The position numbers were made by a program, and so were the translations under genes. Of a DNA stretch of 64,000 nucleotides, positions 15,092 through 24,471 are shown piece after piece. Numbering within the stretch: position 1 is the stretch's first letter; each line of letters starts with the position of its first letter. The notes beneath the pieces are model-generated. The model had not been told where the DNA came from. It saw only the letters and a program-made list of their open reading frames with translations, and did no database searches. Origin of the DNA: Lachnospiraceae bacterium KH1T2 (GTDB lineage: Bacteria; Bacillota; Clostridia; Lachnospirales; Lachnospiraceae); contig FOSY01000002.1 in assembly GCA_900114405.1 (NCBI GenBank), positions 310,001 to 374,000 on the forward strand. The letters are read 5' to 3'.

Positions 15092-16822
15092 TCAAACTAC
15101 ACCCACAATCCTACCTTCAAATGCTCCTACCTTCACTTTGCCGGCAATTTTCTGGCCATCGTCAATACTTACCCCCTTTCTCTCGCCGCCAATAATATCC
15201 TTTAATTCAATAATTCTTTCAATTTCAGAATTATTAATGATTATGACCAGGCATTCACTTTCATATTTACGTTCAAAAATATATAGTCCCTCTTCATCCG
15301 CATATAGAGATTTATATATACCTTTAGTCAGAGCTTTGTGGTTTTTCCTAAGCTCTATCCATTTCCTAAGCACTCTGCTAAATTCGTTACCAACCTCTTG
15401 CCACGGCATAGGTGCTCTGTACAAGTCTTCTGTATCACCACTTACGAAGCATTCATCTCCATAAAAAATTGAAGGGATCCCGGGTGACATCATCAAATAG
15501 AAGTACGCCAATTTCAGCTTATTTACATCATTTCCACAATAGTACAAAAAACGTGGTACATCATGCGAATCCAAAAAGTTCATCTGTGCATTAGTTACCG
15601 GCAATGGATATCTCATAAATGTCTTCTGCATCTGTTCATCAAATTCTATAGCATTTATATTTCGTGAAGCAAAGAAATCCCTGCAAAGATATGTAAAGCT
15701 ATAATTCATTGCAGAGTCAAACTGGCTTCCGCCAAGCCATGCTTCGGCATCTTCCCATATTTCTGCAATCAAAAAAGCATCTTTTTTTACTTCTTTCACC
15801 GCTTTTCTAAAAGCTCTCCAGGTATCATGATCTACCTCATTCGCAACATCAAGTCTCCACCCGTCAATATCAAATTCATGAATCCAATACTTACCAACTT
15901 CACAAATAAAGTTTCTCACCTCGTCATTGCTTGTGTTTAACTTAGGCATTTCCTTCACATATGCAAAGCAGTCATAATTAGGCGGATACTCATATCTGAC
16001 AGGAAATTCCATTCTATAAAACCATTTTACATATTGTGAAGCTTCCCCTTTCTCAAGCACATCCTTAAAAGCAAAGAAATCAGGTCCGCAATGATTAAAA
16101 ACTCCGTCGAGAATAATTTTCATATTTCTTGAATGCATATCCTCAACAAGCTTCCGAAATTCATCCTTTGTTCCAAAGCAAGGGTCTATATCAAAATAGT
16201 CGACAGTATCATATTTATGATATGAATTAGCCTTAAAAATAGGATTAAGATAGATAAGATTTACTCCAAGCTCTTCCAAATAGTCAAGATTTTCCCGTAT
16301 TCCGGCTATTGTTCCACCATTTTTACCTCTATAAACTGCACATTCATCCTCAATTTCCCTACTCTTAGCAGATATACTATGTCTAGCATCAGCAAAACTG
16401 TCGGGAAAAATGTGATACATTACTGCAGAATTCGTCCATTCCGGCTCTCTGACTACTTCTTCTCTCCTGATGAATGGAAATTGGAAAAACTCCTCATAAT
16501 TGCTTACTTTTTCGCTGAAAAACCCTCTTACACAGTAATAAAAAACCTGCTCTGCAGTTTTCAGCTTAAAGTAATAACACACTCTTGTATACTCAGTTTG
16601 AAATGTGGCTTCATAGTAATCAAAAAGGTCATCTGATGCACATTTATGCATCAAAACCTCCTCTACTGGAATAGGTTTTTCTTCAGCTACTCTGTCACCG
16701 TAGAACAAGCTGCATCCATTTACATCATTTTTTGCTGTTCTTATTCTTATAGTTAGTTTATCTTCATCAATTGCATATGCGTATTGAGACAATGGCATAT
16801 GTAATATCGCTTCTTTATTCAT
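15092..16822 (-). CDS. Cytoplasmic neopullulanase/cyclomaltodextrinase-like GH13_20 enzyme
   Basis: Intracellular enzyme of 576 residues that should hydrolyse imported maltodextrins, possibly also cyclodextrin or pullulan pieces. There is no signal peptide. Residues 1 to about 125 look like the N-terminal CBM34-type domain of this subfamily. The barrel carries all GH13 motifs: DGVFNH, GWRLDVANEVD (Asp325), AEIWED (Glu354) and NFLDSHDVPR (Asp421). The MPKLNT segment is the fifth conserved region typical of subfamily 20. Its start codon lies one base after the MalG stop, with AAAGGA upstream, so it is translated with the transporter. The exact substrate within the subfamily cannot be settled from sequence. 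Confidence 0.9.
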   Translation of the reverse strand: MNKEAILHMPLSQYAYAIDEDKLTIRIRTAKNDVNGCSLFYGDRVAEEKPIPVEEVLMHKCASDDLFDYYEATFQTEYTRVCYYFKLKTAEQVFYYCVRGFFSEKVSNYEEFFQFPFIRREEVVREPEWTNSAVMYHIFPDSFADARHSISAKSREIEDECAVYRGKNGGTIAGIRENLDYLEELGVNLIYLNPIFKANSYHKYDTVDYFDIDPCFGTKDEFRKLVEDMHSRNMKIILDGVFNHCGPDFFAFKDVLEKGEASQYVKWFYRMEFPVRYEYPPNYDCFAYVKEMPKLNTSNDEVRNFICEVGKYWIHEFDIDGWRLDVANEVDHDTWRAFRKAVKEVKKDAFLIAEIWEDAEAWLGGSQFDSAMNYSFTYLCRDFFASRNINAIEFDEQMQKTFMRYPLPVTNAQMNFLDSHDVPRFLYYCGNDVNKLKLAYFYLMMSPGIPSIFYGDECFVSGDTEDLYRAPMPWQEVGNEFSRVLRKWIELRKNHKALTKGIYKSLYADEEGLYIFERKYESECLVIIINNSEIERIIELKDIIGGERKGVSIDDGQKIAGKVKVGAFEGRIVGVV

Positions 16823-16823
16823 A

Positions 16824-17669
16824 TTATCCTTTCACTGCTCCTCCGGTTATACCTTCAATATAAAAACGCTGCATTATCAAGAACAAAATCGATATCGGGA
16901 TCGCAACAATTATTCCACCTGCACAAAATACTGAAAAATAATCTCCCACAAGGGATTTTTGAACTAAGTTAAAAAGTCCCATGGCCATTGTCCAATCGCA
17001 TGGATTTTTCGACCGTATCATAAGCTTAGCCATTACAAAGTCCATCCACGGTGAAAGAAACGAATTTATAACTGTATACACTATGATAGGCTTGGATAAT
17101 GGAATAATTATCCTTGTAAAAATTATAAATTCTGATGCACCTTCCAATCTTGCTGATTCTCTAAGTGATACAGGGATAGTATCAAAGAAGCCTTTACATA
17201 TCAGGTAGCCAAGGCCTGATCCTGCTGAGTAGATCACTACAAGTCCCACGATACTATTAGTCAGACCAAGCAGTTTCATTACAAAATAAACAGCAATCAT
17301 GGAAAGAACTCCCGGAAACATATCTAATATTATTGAAAAACTCATCAACGTTTTTCTAGCCTTAAACCGCATACAGCTAAATGCGTATGAGACCATCAAA
17401 ACAAAGCTTGTCGAAATAATACAAGTAAATACGCCGATTATCATCGAATTCTTAAACCACGAAGGATAATTTGCAACCGTATCAGGTCTTGCAAATAACT
17501 GTACATAATTATCAATCGAGAAACTTTCCGGGAAAAAATGCATTGTATTTATTCCCTTGTAAGCACTGAAAGACGTAACCAGCAGCCAAACTATCGGAAT
17601 CAGCCACAAAAAAGCTAAAAAGGCTAAAAACATATGACGAAGAACCAACGATACCAATTTCTTATTCAT
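16824..17669 (-). CDS. Maltodextrin ABC transporter permease, MalG type
   Basis: Inner-membrane subunit of the maltodextrin importer, 281 residues with six predicted membrane segments. The ATPase-docking EAA loop is LEGASEFIIFTRIIIPLSKP. The C terminus (FYIEGITGGAVKG) is the usual end of MalG proteins. Its start overlaps the MalF stop by four bases (ATGA), which implies coupled translation. No ATPase gene is present in the operon; such importers often share one MsmX-type ATPase encoded elsewhere, as known for Gram-positive sugar importers. Confidence 0.93.
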   Translation of the reverse strand: MNKKLVSLVLRHMFLAFLAFLWLIPIVWLLVTSFSAYKGINTMHFFPESFSIDNYVQLFARPDTVANYPSWFKNSMIIGVFTCIISTSFVLMVSYAFSCMRFKARKTLMSFSIILDMFPGVLSMIAVYFVMKLLGLTNSIVGLVVIYSAGSGLGYLICKGFFDTIPVSLRESARLEGASEFIIFTRIIIPLSKPIIVYTVINSFLSPWMDFVMAKLMIRSKNPCDWTMAMGLFNLVQKSLVGDYFSVFCAGGIIVAIPISILFLIMQRFYIEGITGGAVKG

Positions 17670-19063
17670 TGATACTCCTCCTCTTTATTAGCAGCTATCA
17701 TCCTTGAAAAACTTATCAATGTAAATGCTGCACATATTACAAATACGCAAATGCCTATAACCGAAGCCATCTTATAATTTGAATACTCATTAGTCAGCGT
17801 AAAAAGCCACGTAATCAGCAAGTCAACTTCTTTTGCATTCGAATTAGCATAATTCATATTTGTTGTTACATAATCATTCGTTAAGAGATAGATAACGTTA
17901 AAATTGTTTATATTTGCAATAAATCCTGTCAAAAGACTTGGACCCATTACAAATAATATATATGGAATCGTTATCTTCCAAAAAATCTGACTATCTGTTG
18001 CACCATCTATTTTGGCACTTTCAAGTTGGTCTGATGGAATATTCATGATAACTCCAGTAGCACTAAGCATCTGAAATGGAACTCCAACCCATATATTTAT
18101 CAAAACCACCATGATATTTGCCCATATAGGTTTCGAAAGAAAAGGTATATAGCTTAGCCCTTTGCTCACCACTCCGATATCCTGTAAGAAGTTCGTAATT
18201 CCCACAGAATTACAAAAACTATTTATAATTCCATAATCACCAAACATCTTTCCTACAAGCAGCAAAGTCACAAACTGTGGTATCGCTATTACCAATACAA
18301 AAAGGCTTCTCCACAATTTAGGAAACTTCGTCCGCTTATCACATATGAATTTGGCAAGAAATACACCGCCCAAAAAAGTTGTTGCTGTCGCCAATGCTGC
18401 CCAAATAAGTGTCCATATCAAAATTCTTGCAAAAACATATCCGAAAGTGATCGTTGACGTCGTAGTAAAAAGCGTTTTGAAATTTTCAAGTCCTCGCCAT
18501 GTAAAAAGATATGTAGGCGGCTGATGTTCTTTATCATAGTTAGTGAAAGCAATACAGATCATAAACAATATCGGGATCAGCTTTATCACTACGATACCTA
18601 TCCCCGGCAAAGTAAGCAGTGTTATATGAAATTTTTTGCCAAGCAGGTCTTTTATATCCTCACGGAAACTATTTATGTGCTTTCCTTCTTTATGCTCGAT
18701 CTGAAGCTCATACACATTTTCAACGTTGTTCACACACGAAAATACATAAAGTGCTATGCACAGGATTCCAATAATTCCGCCAAGCAATATGAGCAACGAA
18801 TTATCATAATCATTGACCTTTTTAGTAAGTGTGAGTGCATCAAAAACTTCTTCTCTCTGAACTGTTCCAAGGCTTCCAAGCTTAAGTATATAATTTCCGG
18901 TTACTAATGCAGTAAATATGATCAAAAATATCTGATACAGCTGCTTTATCACACCTTTTACAACCTGCCCATTGCATATATATCCTATCCCCCATAAAAT
19001 GAGCGATATCTTCGTACATGCAGTTCCATCTTTCAGAGCCTTAATAAATTTATGTTCTTTCAT
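17666..19063 (-). CDS. Maltodextrin ABC transporter permease, MalF type
   Basis: Inner-membrane subunit of 465 residues, longer than most sugar permeases because, like enteric MalF, it has extra N-terminal membrane helices and a periplasmic-type loop. Hydrophobic segments are seen at about 35-57, 95-112, 150-175 and throughout the C-terminal half. The EAA loop is AKIDGATDSQIFWKITIPYI. Its ribosome site is weak (the base run before the ATG is GGATGTGTAGAG). It follows the binding-protein gene by 18 bp. Confidence 0.92.
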   Translation of the reverse strand: MKEHKFIKALKDGTACTKISLILWGIGYICNGQVVKGVIKQLYQIFLIIFTALVTGNYILKLGSLGTVQREEVFDALTLTKKVNDYDNSLLILLGGIIGILCIALYVFSCVNNVENVYELQIEHKEGKHINSFREDIKDLLGKKFHITLLTLPGIGIVVIKLIPILFMICIAFTNYDKEHQPPTYLFTWRGLENFKTLFTTTSTITFGYVFARILIWTLIWAALATATTFLGGVFLAKFICDKRTKFPKLWRSLFVLVIAIPQFVTLLLVGKMFGDYGIINSFCNSVGITNFLQDIGVVSKGLSYIPFLSKPIWANIMVVLINIWVGVPFQMLSATGVIMNIPSDQLESAKIDGATDSQIFWKITIPYILFVMGPSLLTGFIANINNFNVIYLLTNDYVTTNMNYANSNAKEVDLLITWLFTLTNEYSNYKMASVIGICVFVICAAFTLISFSRMIAANKEEEYQ

Positions 19064-19081
19064 CTCTACACATCCTGCTCA

Positions 19082-20380
19082 TCATTGTGTAATTCCTGCT
19101 ACAGCATCATCCAATAATTTCTGCACATCACTATACTTACCTTCTACGAGTGACTGTCCCAATGAAGCTGCAGGCTCCCAGTAATTGTCCCCAACTCTCT
19201 GTAAACTTGAGTATTTTGCCTGTTCTGCAAGTGCTTCTAAAGCAGGCTCTGATGAAATTTCAGATGATTCTGCAGCTTCTGTATTAGCCGGAGCCTCTCC
19301 TGTTGCCAAAGAAATTTTTTCCTGACTTGTTTTATCTGTAATAAACTCACTTAAAAGCATTGCCCATCCCGGATTTTTAGAATATGCATTGACTCCTACA
19401 AACTTATAACCGGCAAATGAGCCCATCTGAACCTGTTCACCGTTAACAGTAAATGTAGGCAGTTTAGCGGCTGCATATCCATCACCATATGCCTTCTTAA
19501 ATGCATTGATAGCCCAGGCACCATTCACATCTGCTATCATCTGACCATTTAATGCAAATGACTGAGCATCCTCATTAACACAATTTTTCATTGCCGGATT
19601 TTTACATATCTCTGTGATCGCACTTGCAACATCACTGCCTTTATATTTCGTATCCGTCGCATTCCAGTTACAAATGTTTTTTCCATCATCCCCAACTTTC
19701 ATATCGAGCCCTGCGCCTGCAAAGAATCCATATAAAAACCACGCTCCAGAAACTTCCATACCAACAGTTTTTCCCTGCTTCTCAGCCGCTTCAAGCAGTG
19801 AATCCCAGCTTTTTACATCTTCCTCTGATAACTTAGTCTTATCATAAAAAAGGAAATAACCATTTGATGCAGTAAGCGGATACGCATACAGGTCCCCATT
19901 TTCAGAAGCTGCTTCGACTATTTGCGGCGCATTTGTCTGCTTCGGGTCATAAGTATAGGTTGCTTCGATCTTCTGAAGTGCTCCAGCTTTAACAAGATCC
20001 GGTAGCTGATCATCTGGGAATATAAATACATCTGCTGCTTCTTCTACATCTGAAAGAACATCATTTTTGCATTCTGCATCTGATTCAGAACCTATTGTTA
20101 TATTGAAATCCACTTCCGGATATTTTTTCTTAAATTCGTCTACGAGCTCAGCCATGACCGACTGATACTCCTGTGTTTCAGGACACCATAAAGTCAGCTC
20201 AACAGGTGTCTTAGTTGCTGCAATAAGATTTGAAACTGCATCTTCTGCTTTCGTCTCAGTACCCGTGTTCTCTGAACTATTTCCGTTTTCATTTGCTGCA
20301 CTTGCTGCACTTCCACATCCCGCCAAAGAAACAACAGAAATTGCTGCACAAACAATAATACTTACTAATTTCTTCTTCAT
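19082..20380 (-). CDS. Maltodextrin-binding lipoprotein, MalE type
   Basis: Binding protein of 432 residues, lipid-anchored by the lipobox LAGC. The mature part begins with a Ser/Asn/Thr-rich linker and continues with MalE-like blocks (VELTLWCPETQEYQSVMAEL, DVFIFPDDQLPDLVKAGAL, MIADVNGAWAINAFKKAYGD, YSKNPGWAMLLSEFIT). The substrate is inferred from the two alpha-glucan hydrolases in the operon. GGAGG is nine bases before the ATG. First gene of the operon and divergent from the LacI gene. Confidence 0.92.
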   Translation of the reverse strand: MKKKLVSIIVCAAISVVSLAGCGSAASAANENGNSSENTGTETKAEDAVSNLIAATKTPVELTLWCPETQEYQSVMAELVDEFKKKYPEVDFNITIGSESDAECKNDVLSDVEEAADVFIFPDDQLPDLVKAGALQKIEATYTYDPKQTNAPQIVEAASENGDLYAYPLTASNGYFLFYDKTKLSEEDVKSWDSLLEAAEKQGKTVGMEVSGAWFLYGFFAGAGLDMKVGDDGKNICNWNATDTKYKGSDVASAITEICKNPAMKNCVNEDAQSFALNGQMIADVNGAWAINAFKKAYGDGYAAAKLPTFTVNGEQVQMGSFAGYKFVGVNAYSKNPGWAMLLSEFITDKTSQEKISLATGEAPANTEAAESSEISSEPALEALAEQAKYSSLQRVGDNYWEPAASLGQSLVEGKYSDVQKLLDDAVAGITQ

Positions 20381-20428
20381 TTTGCAAATCCTCCATATTT
20401 TAAGAAATAGCTTTCCTAACTGATCGTT

Positions 20429-20521
20429 TTAACTCAGTCGGAGCTTGTACCCCAAATAAGTATAATTTCATATCCCACCTACGCTAACGATTATATGTGG
20501 AAATTTCTCCAACTAAGTTAA
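20429..20521. promoter_or_regulatory. Paired inverted repeat around the malE promoter region
   Basis: TTAACTCAGTCGGAG (20429-20443) recurs inverted as CTCCAACTAAGTTAA (20507-20521) with two mismatches and a 63-bp spacer. Between or overlapping them are two possible minus-strand promoters: TTAGCG-17 bp-TATACT (with -10 at 20459-20464) and a TATAAT at 20490-20495 with a weak -35. Arms on either side of a promoter are what a looping repressor or dimeric activator site would look like. Confidence 0.45.
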
Positions 20522-20613
20522 ATTTATTATTGTTCTTTTTGTATCTGCTTTCAATACAATTTAATCAAGCATTCCATTTTTTATCAGGAAACCGCTATAC
20601 TAAATTATGCTTT

Positions 20614-20642
20614 TTGTGACTTTTTATTTATCTAATTATGAT
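20614..20642 (+). promoter_or_regulatory. Promoter of the divergent LacI gene
   Basis: TTGTGA (20614-20619), a 17-bp spacer and TATGAT (20637-20642) form a good sigma-A-type promoter 34 bp before the LacI start codon. Confidence 0.6.
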
Positions 20643-20676
20643 ATTCTATTATTAATAATAAATACGGAGGATTACG

Positions 20677-21687
20677 ATGGCAGTAACAATTAAAGACGTT
20701 GCCGAGCATGCTGGTGTATCTGTATCGACCGTTTCAAAAGTACTGAATAATTGGAAAACAATTTCCCAAAAAACTAAAGATAAAGTCAATGCTTCTATCA
20801 AAGCCCTGAATTATACACCTAATTCGCAGGCAGTAAGTTTTGCTCGTGGAAATACAAAAAATATAATTTACCTTACATCTCTTTCTAAAGGTGAAGCATA
20901 TACAAATCCACATATGTTCGACATCATGTGCGGAGTCTTTTCCGCTCTTGCCAAACAAGGCTTTACCATGACTCTGATGGATATTGCAGATGCATCGCAC
21001 CCAAAGGAAACTGTTTCCAATATCATTGCGCGCAAGAGTGCGGACGGTATCGTTATACATGGTTCTGTGATAAATCCTGAAATTACAGACTTAATACTAA
21101 AAAACAATTTTCCGCATATTGTTATCGGTCATCCGGACTTTGACGATCATTTATGCTGGATAGACACCAACCACTTACTTGCCGGTCAATATGCCGCTGA
21201 ATATATTGCTAAAAAAGACATCTCACCTATCTCATTTATAGCCGGGAAGAAATCCGACTTTATTTCTCACGAAAGAGAACGTGGTTTCAGAACAGTCATG
21301 CTCAAGCATAAGAAAAAAATATCACCGGAATACATAGCATATACCAATTCCACATGGCAGGAAGGCTATAGTGCAGCTATGAAATTCATGCAAATGAATG
21401 AGCCTCCAAAAGCTATCGTATGCGAAAACAATACTCTAGCTGTCGGCTGCTCCCGTGCATTGACAGAATTAGGACTTTCTGCCCCTGACGACATTGTTTT
21501 TATGACTTTTGACGTTTATCCATACACAACTATCATAGAACCCAAGCCAATAATAGTTGATATAAACGTCCACGATATGGGTATGCAGGCTGCTGACATG
21601 ATCATTCGAAAAATAGAAAACCCATCTCTCATCATCCACAGCTACACTACCTTACCTGAAATAAAGCCTTGTGAAAGTATCACATAA
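20677..21687 (+). CDS. LacI-family regulator, probable maltodextrin regulator
   Basis: A repressor or activator of 336 residues. The HTH (VTIKDVAEHAGVSVSTVSKV) and hinge region (YTPNSQAVSFA) are canonical, followed by a sugar-binding domain (MTFDVYPYTTIIEPKP near the C terminus). It is encoded divergently from malE with a 296-bp shared control region, the standard place for the pathway regulator. GGAGG is six bases upstream. The effector is presumably maltose or maltodextrin; this is inference from position only. Confidence 0.9.
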   Translation: MAVTIKDVAEHAGVSVSTVSKVLNNWKTISQKTKDKVNASIKALNYTPNSQAVSFARGNTKNIIYLTSLSKGEAYTNPHMFDIMCGVFSALAKQGFTMTLMDIADASHPKETVSNIIARKSADGIVIHGSVINPEITDLILKNNFPHIVIGHPDFDDHLCWIDTNHLLAGQYAAEYIAKKDISPISFIAGKKSDFISHERERGFRTVMLKHKKKISPEYIAYTNSTWQEGYSAAMKFMQMNEPPKAIVCENNTLAVGCSRALTELGLSAPDDIVFMTFDVYPYTTIIEPKPIIVDINVHDMGMQAADMIIRKIENPSLIIHSYTTLPEIKPCESIT

Positions 21688-21692
21688 ATAAA

Positions 21693-21716
21693 GGGACTGC
21701 GAAATTTCACAGTCCC
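21693..21716 (-). terminator. Terminator after ftsH
   Basis: A 7-bp stem (GGGACTG / CAGTCCC) is followed on the minus strand by TTTATTTAT, 10 bp after the ftsH stop. On the plus strand it is followed by AAAAAG, so it serves ftsH better than the convergent LacI gene. Confidence 0.75.
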
Positions 21717-21725
21717 AAAAAGTAA

Positions 21726-23672
21726 TCACTCTTCTATTGTCTCAGCTGTTTCAGCTTCAGCCTTTTCTTCTTTACGGTTCAATATCTCCATGAATTCCTC
21801 ACCTGTGATAGTTTCCTTATCATAGAGATACTTTGTGATCTCATGAAGCTTTCCGATATTATCTTCAAGAAGCTTATATGCTTTGTCGTGCTGTTTCTTT
21901 ACAAGCTCTACTGTCATTTTATCAATCTGAGTCTGTGTCTCAGGAGAGCATGTAAGGCTTGAATCTCCGCCAAGATACTGATTCTGAAGCTGTTCCATGG
22001 CAACCATACCGATTTCATCTGTCATACCGTATCTTGTGATCATTGCCCTTGCATGCTTTGTTGCCTGCTCGATATCATTCGAAGCACCTGTTGTGACTGA
22101 GCCAAATATAAGCTCTTCGGCACATCTACCGCCTGTAAGAGTAGCAATCTTATTTTCAAGCTCTTCCTTAGAGTAAAGATAATGATTACCCTCATCATCT
22201 ACCTGCATCGTATAGCCAAGCGCACCTGATGTTCTAGGGATTATCGTTATCTTATGCACCGGTGAAGAATTCTTCTGAAGTGCCGCAACCATTGCATGTC
22301 CTACCTCATGGTATGAAACAATGAGCTTTTCCTTCTCAGTCATCACCTTATTTTTCTTCTGATATCCTGCAATGACAACCTCAACGGATTCCTCAAGATC
22401 TGACTGTATAACAAACTCTCTGCCTGATCTTACCGCACGAAGAGCAGCCTCGTTAATGATATTTGCAAGCTCTGCACCACTTGCTCCCGGTGCAGTCTTT
22501 GCAATCGCTTCCAGATTTACATCATCGCCAACTCTGATATTCTTTGCATGAACCTTAAGAATATCAATTCTTCCCTGAAAATCAGGAAGTTCCACAGGAA
22601 CACGTCTGTCAAATCTTCCCGGACGAAGCAGCGCAGGATCAAGTTGATCCGGCTGGTTCGTAGCTGCAAGCACGATTATTGCCTTTGCAGAGTCAAAGCC
22701 GTCCATTTCTGTGAGAAGCTGATTCAAAGTCTGCTCTCTCTCATCATTTCCTCCAAGACCGCTTCCGCCACGCTTTTTTCCGATGGCATCGATCTCATCG
22801 ATGAAAATGATACAAGGTGCTTTTTTCTTTGCCTGGTCAAAGAGATCTCTTACCTTGGCAGCACCCATACCTACAAACATTTCCACAAATTCAGAACCGG
22901 AGATTGAGAAAAATGGTACTCCTGCCTCACCTGCAACTGCCTTGGCAAGAAGTGTCTTACCTGTTCCAGGAGGGCCTACAAGCAAAGCTCCCTTAGGAAT
23001 ATGTGCGCCAATCTTTGTGTACTTATCAGGCACTTTAAGATAGTCTACCATTTCTGAAAGAAGCTCTTTAGCTTCATCTTCACCAGCAACATCTCTGAAA
23101 GTTACAACTTCTCCATCTTTTTTCTCGTACTCTCTTGCCTTAGATCTGCCAAGACCTCCGAACATTCCTCCGCCGGTGCCCATTGAATTTGACATTCTCT
23201 TAGAAAGCATTCTTCCAAGCCACCAGAAAAGAAGTATCGGAACTATCCAGCTCAATACAAATGCCAGAAGCGGACTCGTCTGAACAGGTATTTCCTCATC
23301 GAAGTCGACTCCCTGATTATATAAGGTCTCCAAAACTTTTGATTCTACATATTCATTCGCAAGCCGCCCTGTCTTGCAGAGCTTTTCCCTGCCGCCAACA
23401 TCAATACTATAAAGTATATACTCACTATTCATATTGACTTTAACTATTTCTGAGCGTTGTACCGAATGCATAAACTCAGTATAGGTAGTCGTCTGTATTG
23501 CACGATTCATAAACTCAGGGATTACGAACGTATTAAGCAACAAAATAACAATAAGCGCTATTGCATAATAAAAAATCAGCGGCCTTCTGTTTTCCGGTTT
23601 TTTATTATTTGCATTATTGTCATTATGATTTCCTCTTCCGGAGGAATTAAAAAAATCATTAAAATCAGACAT
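21726..23672 (-). CDS. ftsH: ATP-dependent zinc metalloprotease FtsH
   Basis: Membrane-anchored AAA+ protease that removes damaged membrane proteins and some regulators. Two membrane helices flank a short external domain (about 31-50 and 133-152). The AAA module has Walker A GPPGTGKT (233-240), Walker B IIFIDEID (288-295) and the second region of homology. The zinc site HEVGH is at 455-459. The 648-residue length is normal. GGGGG lies eight bases upstream. A 16-bp palindrome (23704-23719) sits in its leader. It appears to be monocistronic, separated by 108 bp from the cyclophilin gene. Confidence 0.97.
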   Translation of the reverse strand: MSDFNDFFNSSGRGNHNDNNANNKKPENRRPLIFYYAIALIVILLLNTFVIPEFMNRAIQTTTYTEFMHSVQRSEIVKVNMNSEYILYSIDVGGREKLCKTGRLANEYVESKVLETLYNQGVDFDEEIPVQTSPLLAFVLSWIVPILLFWWLGRMLSKRMSNSMGTGGGMFGGLGRSKAREYEKKDGEVVTFRDVAGEDEAKELLSEMVDYLKVPDKYTKIGAHIPKGALLVGPPGTGKTLLAKAVAGEAGVPFFSISGSEFVEMFVGMGAAKVRDLFDQAKKKAPCIIFIDEIDAIGKKRGGSGLGGNDEREQTLNQLLTEMDGFDSAKAIIVLAATNQPDQLDPALLRPGRFDRRVPVELPDFQGRIDILKVHAKNIRVGDDVNLEAIAKTAPGASGAELANIINEAALRAVRSGREFVIQSDLEESVEVVIAGYQKKNKVMTEKEKLIVSYHEVGHAMVAALQKNSSPVHKITIIPRTSGALGYTMQVDDEGNHYLYSKEELENKIATLTGGRCAEELIFGSVTTGASNDIEQATKHARAMITRYGMTDEIGMVAMEQLQNQYLGGDSSLTCSPETQTQIDKMTVELVKKQHDKAYKLLEDNIGKLHEITKYLYDKETITGEEFMEILNRKEEKAEAETAETIEE

Positions 23673-23703
23673 TTGCCGATCCCCCTATCTTTTATTTTGT
23701 TAT

Positions 23704-23719
23704 TTAAAATGCATTTTAA
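23704..23719. promoter_or_regulatory. 16-bp palindrome upstream of ftsH
   Basis: TTAAAATGCATTTTAA is a perfect palindrome 32 bp before the ftsH start. A pair of GTTAAC sites lies further upstream at about 23729-23747. It could be a regulator site, but low-complexity A/T DNA makes chance more likely than for GC-containing palindromes. Confidence 0.3.
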
Positions 23720-23780
23720 CATGCAAGCGTTAACTATTTGTTAACTAATTGTATAAGATTAATTATTTTACAATTATAAT

Positions 23781-24452
23781 TTAATCAACAATCTTAATGC
23801 TCTCGATCACAGGCTGATCTTCAGGTTCTACTGTTCCATTATTGTCCTGCACAGGAACGTCTTCGCAGATTTTATCAACTATCTCCATTCCCTCTGTCAC
23901 ATATCCAAAAACAGCATATTCTCCATCGAGGAAATCACTATCTTCATGTACTATGAAAAACTGAGAGCTTGCACTGTCAGGATCATTTGATCTTGCCATT
24001 GAGATAGCACCTCGCGTATGCGAAAGAGGGTTGTCAACTCCGTTTGATGCAAACTCTCCCTTGATATTCTTATCTGAACCACCTGTTCCGTTTCCATTAG
24101 GGTCTCCACCTTGAATCATGAAGCCGGAAATGATCCTGTGAAATGTAAGTCCATCATAAAATCCGTTCTTAGCCAGATCAACAAAGTTTGTAACTGAGAT
24201 CGGCGCATTATCTGCATCAAGCTCAACCTTTATAGTCCCGTAATCTTTAACATTTATCTCTGCATGATGTTTGCCGCTTAGAAGGTCTGAGTCATCTCCC
24301 GCTGCCTCATCAGCTTCACTTGAAACCGCTTCTTCTGAAGCCGATGCAGTTTCAGCAGAATTATTTGCTCCATTACTTCCACATCCCGTAAGTGCAGCCA
24401 ATGCACCTGCAAGCACTACACTAAGTACCAATGAGATCATTTTTTTCTTCAT
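23781..24452 (-). CDS. Peptidyl-prolyl cis-trans isomerase, cyclophilin-type lipoprotein
   Basis: A protein-folding helper that should act outside the membrane: the signal ends in the lipobox LTGC and a Ser/Glu/Ala-rich linker follows. The catalytic domain (about residues 60-223) has the cyclophilin signature blocks FHRIISGFMIQGGDPNG, GAISMARSNDPDSASSQFFI and YAVFGYVTEGMEIVDKI, including the catalytic Arg in FHR. GAGGAG is eight bases upstream. It starts 19 bp after the aldolase gene, so it may be read through from the mtnA unit although its role is unrelated. Confidence 0.93.
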   Translation of the reverse strand: MKKKMISLVLSVVLAGALAALTGCGSNGANNSAETASASEEAVSSEADEAAGDDSDLLSGKHHAEINVKDYGTIKVELDADNAPISVTNFVDLAKNGFYDGLTFHRIISGFMIQGGDPNGNGTGGSDKNIKGEFASNGVDNPLSHTRGAISMARSNDPDSASSQFFIVHEDSDFLDGEYAVFGYVTEGMEIVDKICEDVPVQDNNGTVEPEDQPVIESIKIVD

Positions 24453-24471
24453 TTATTTTTCTCCTCTTTGT

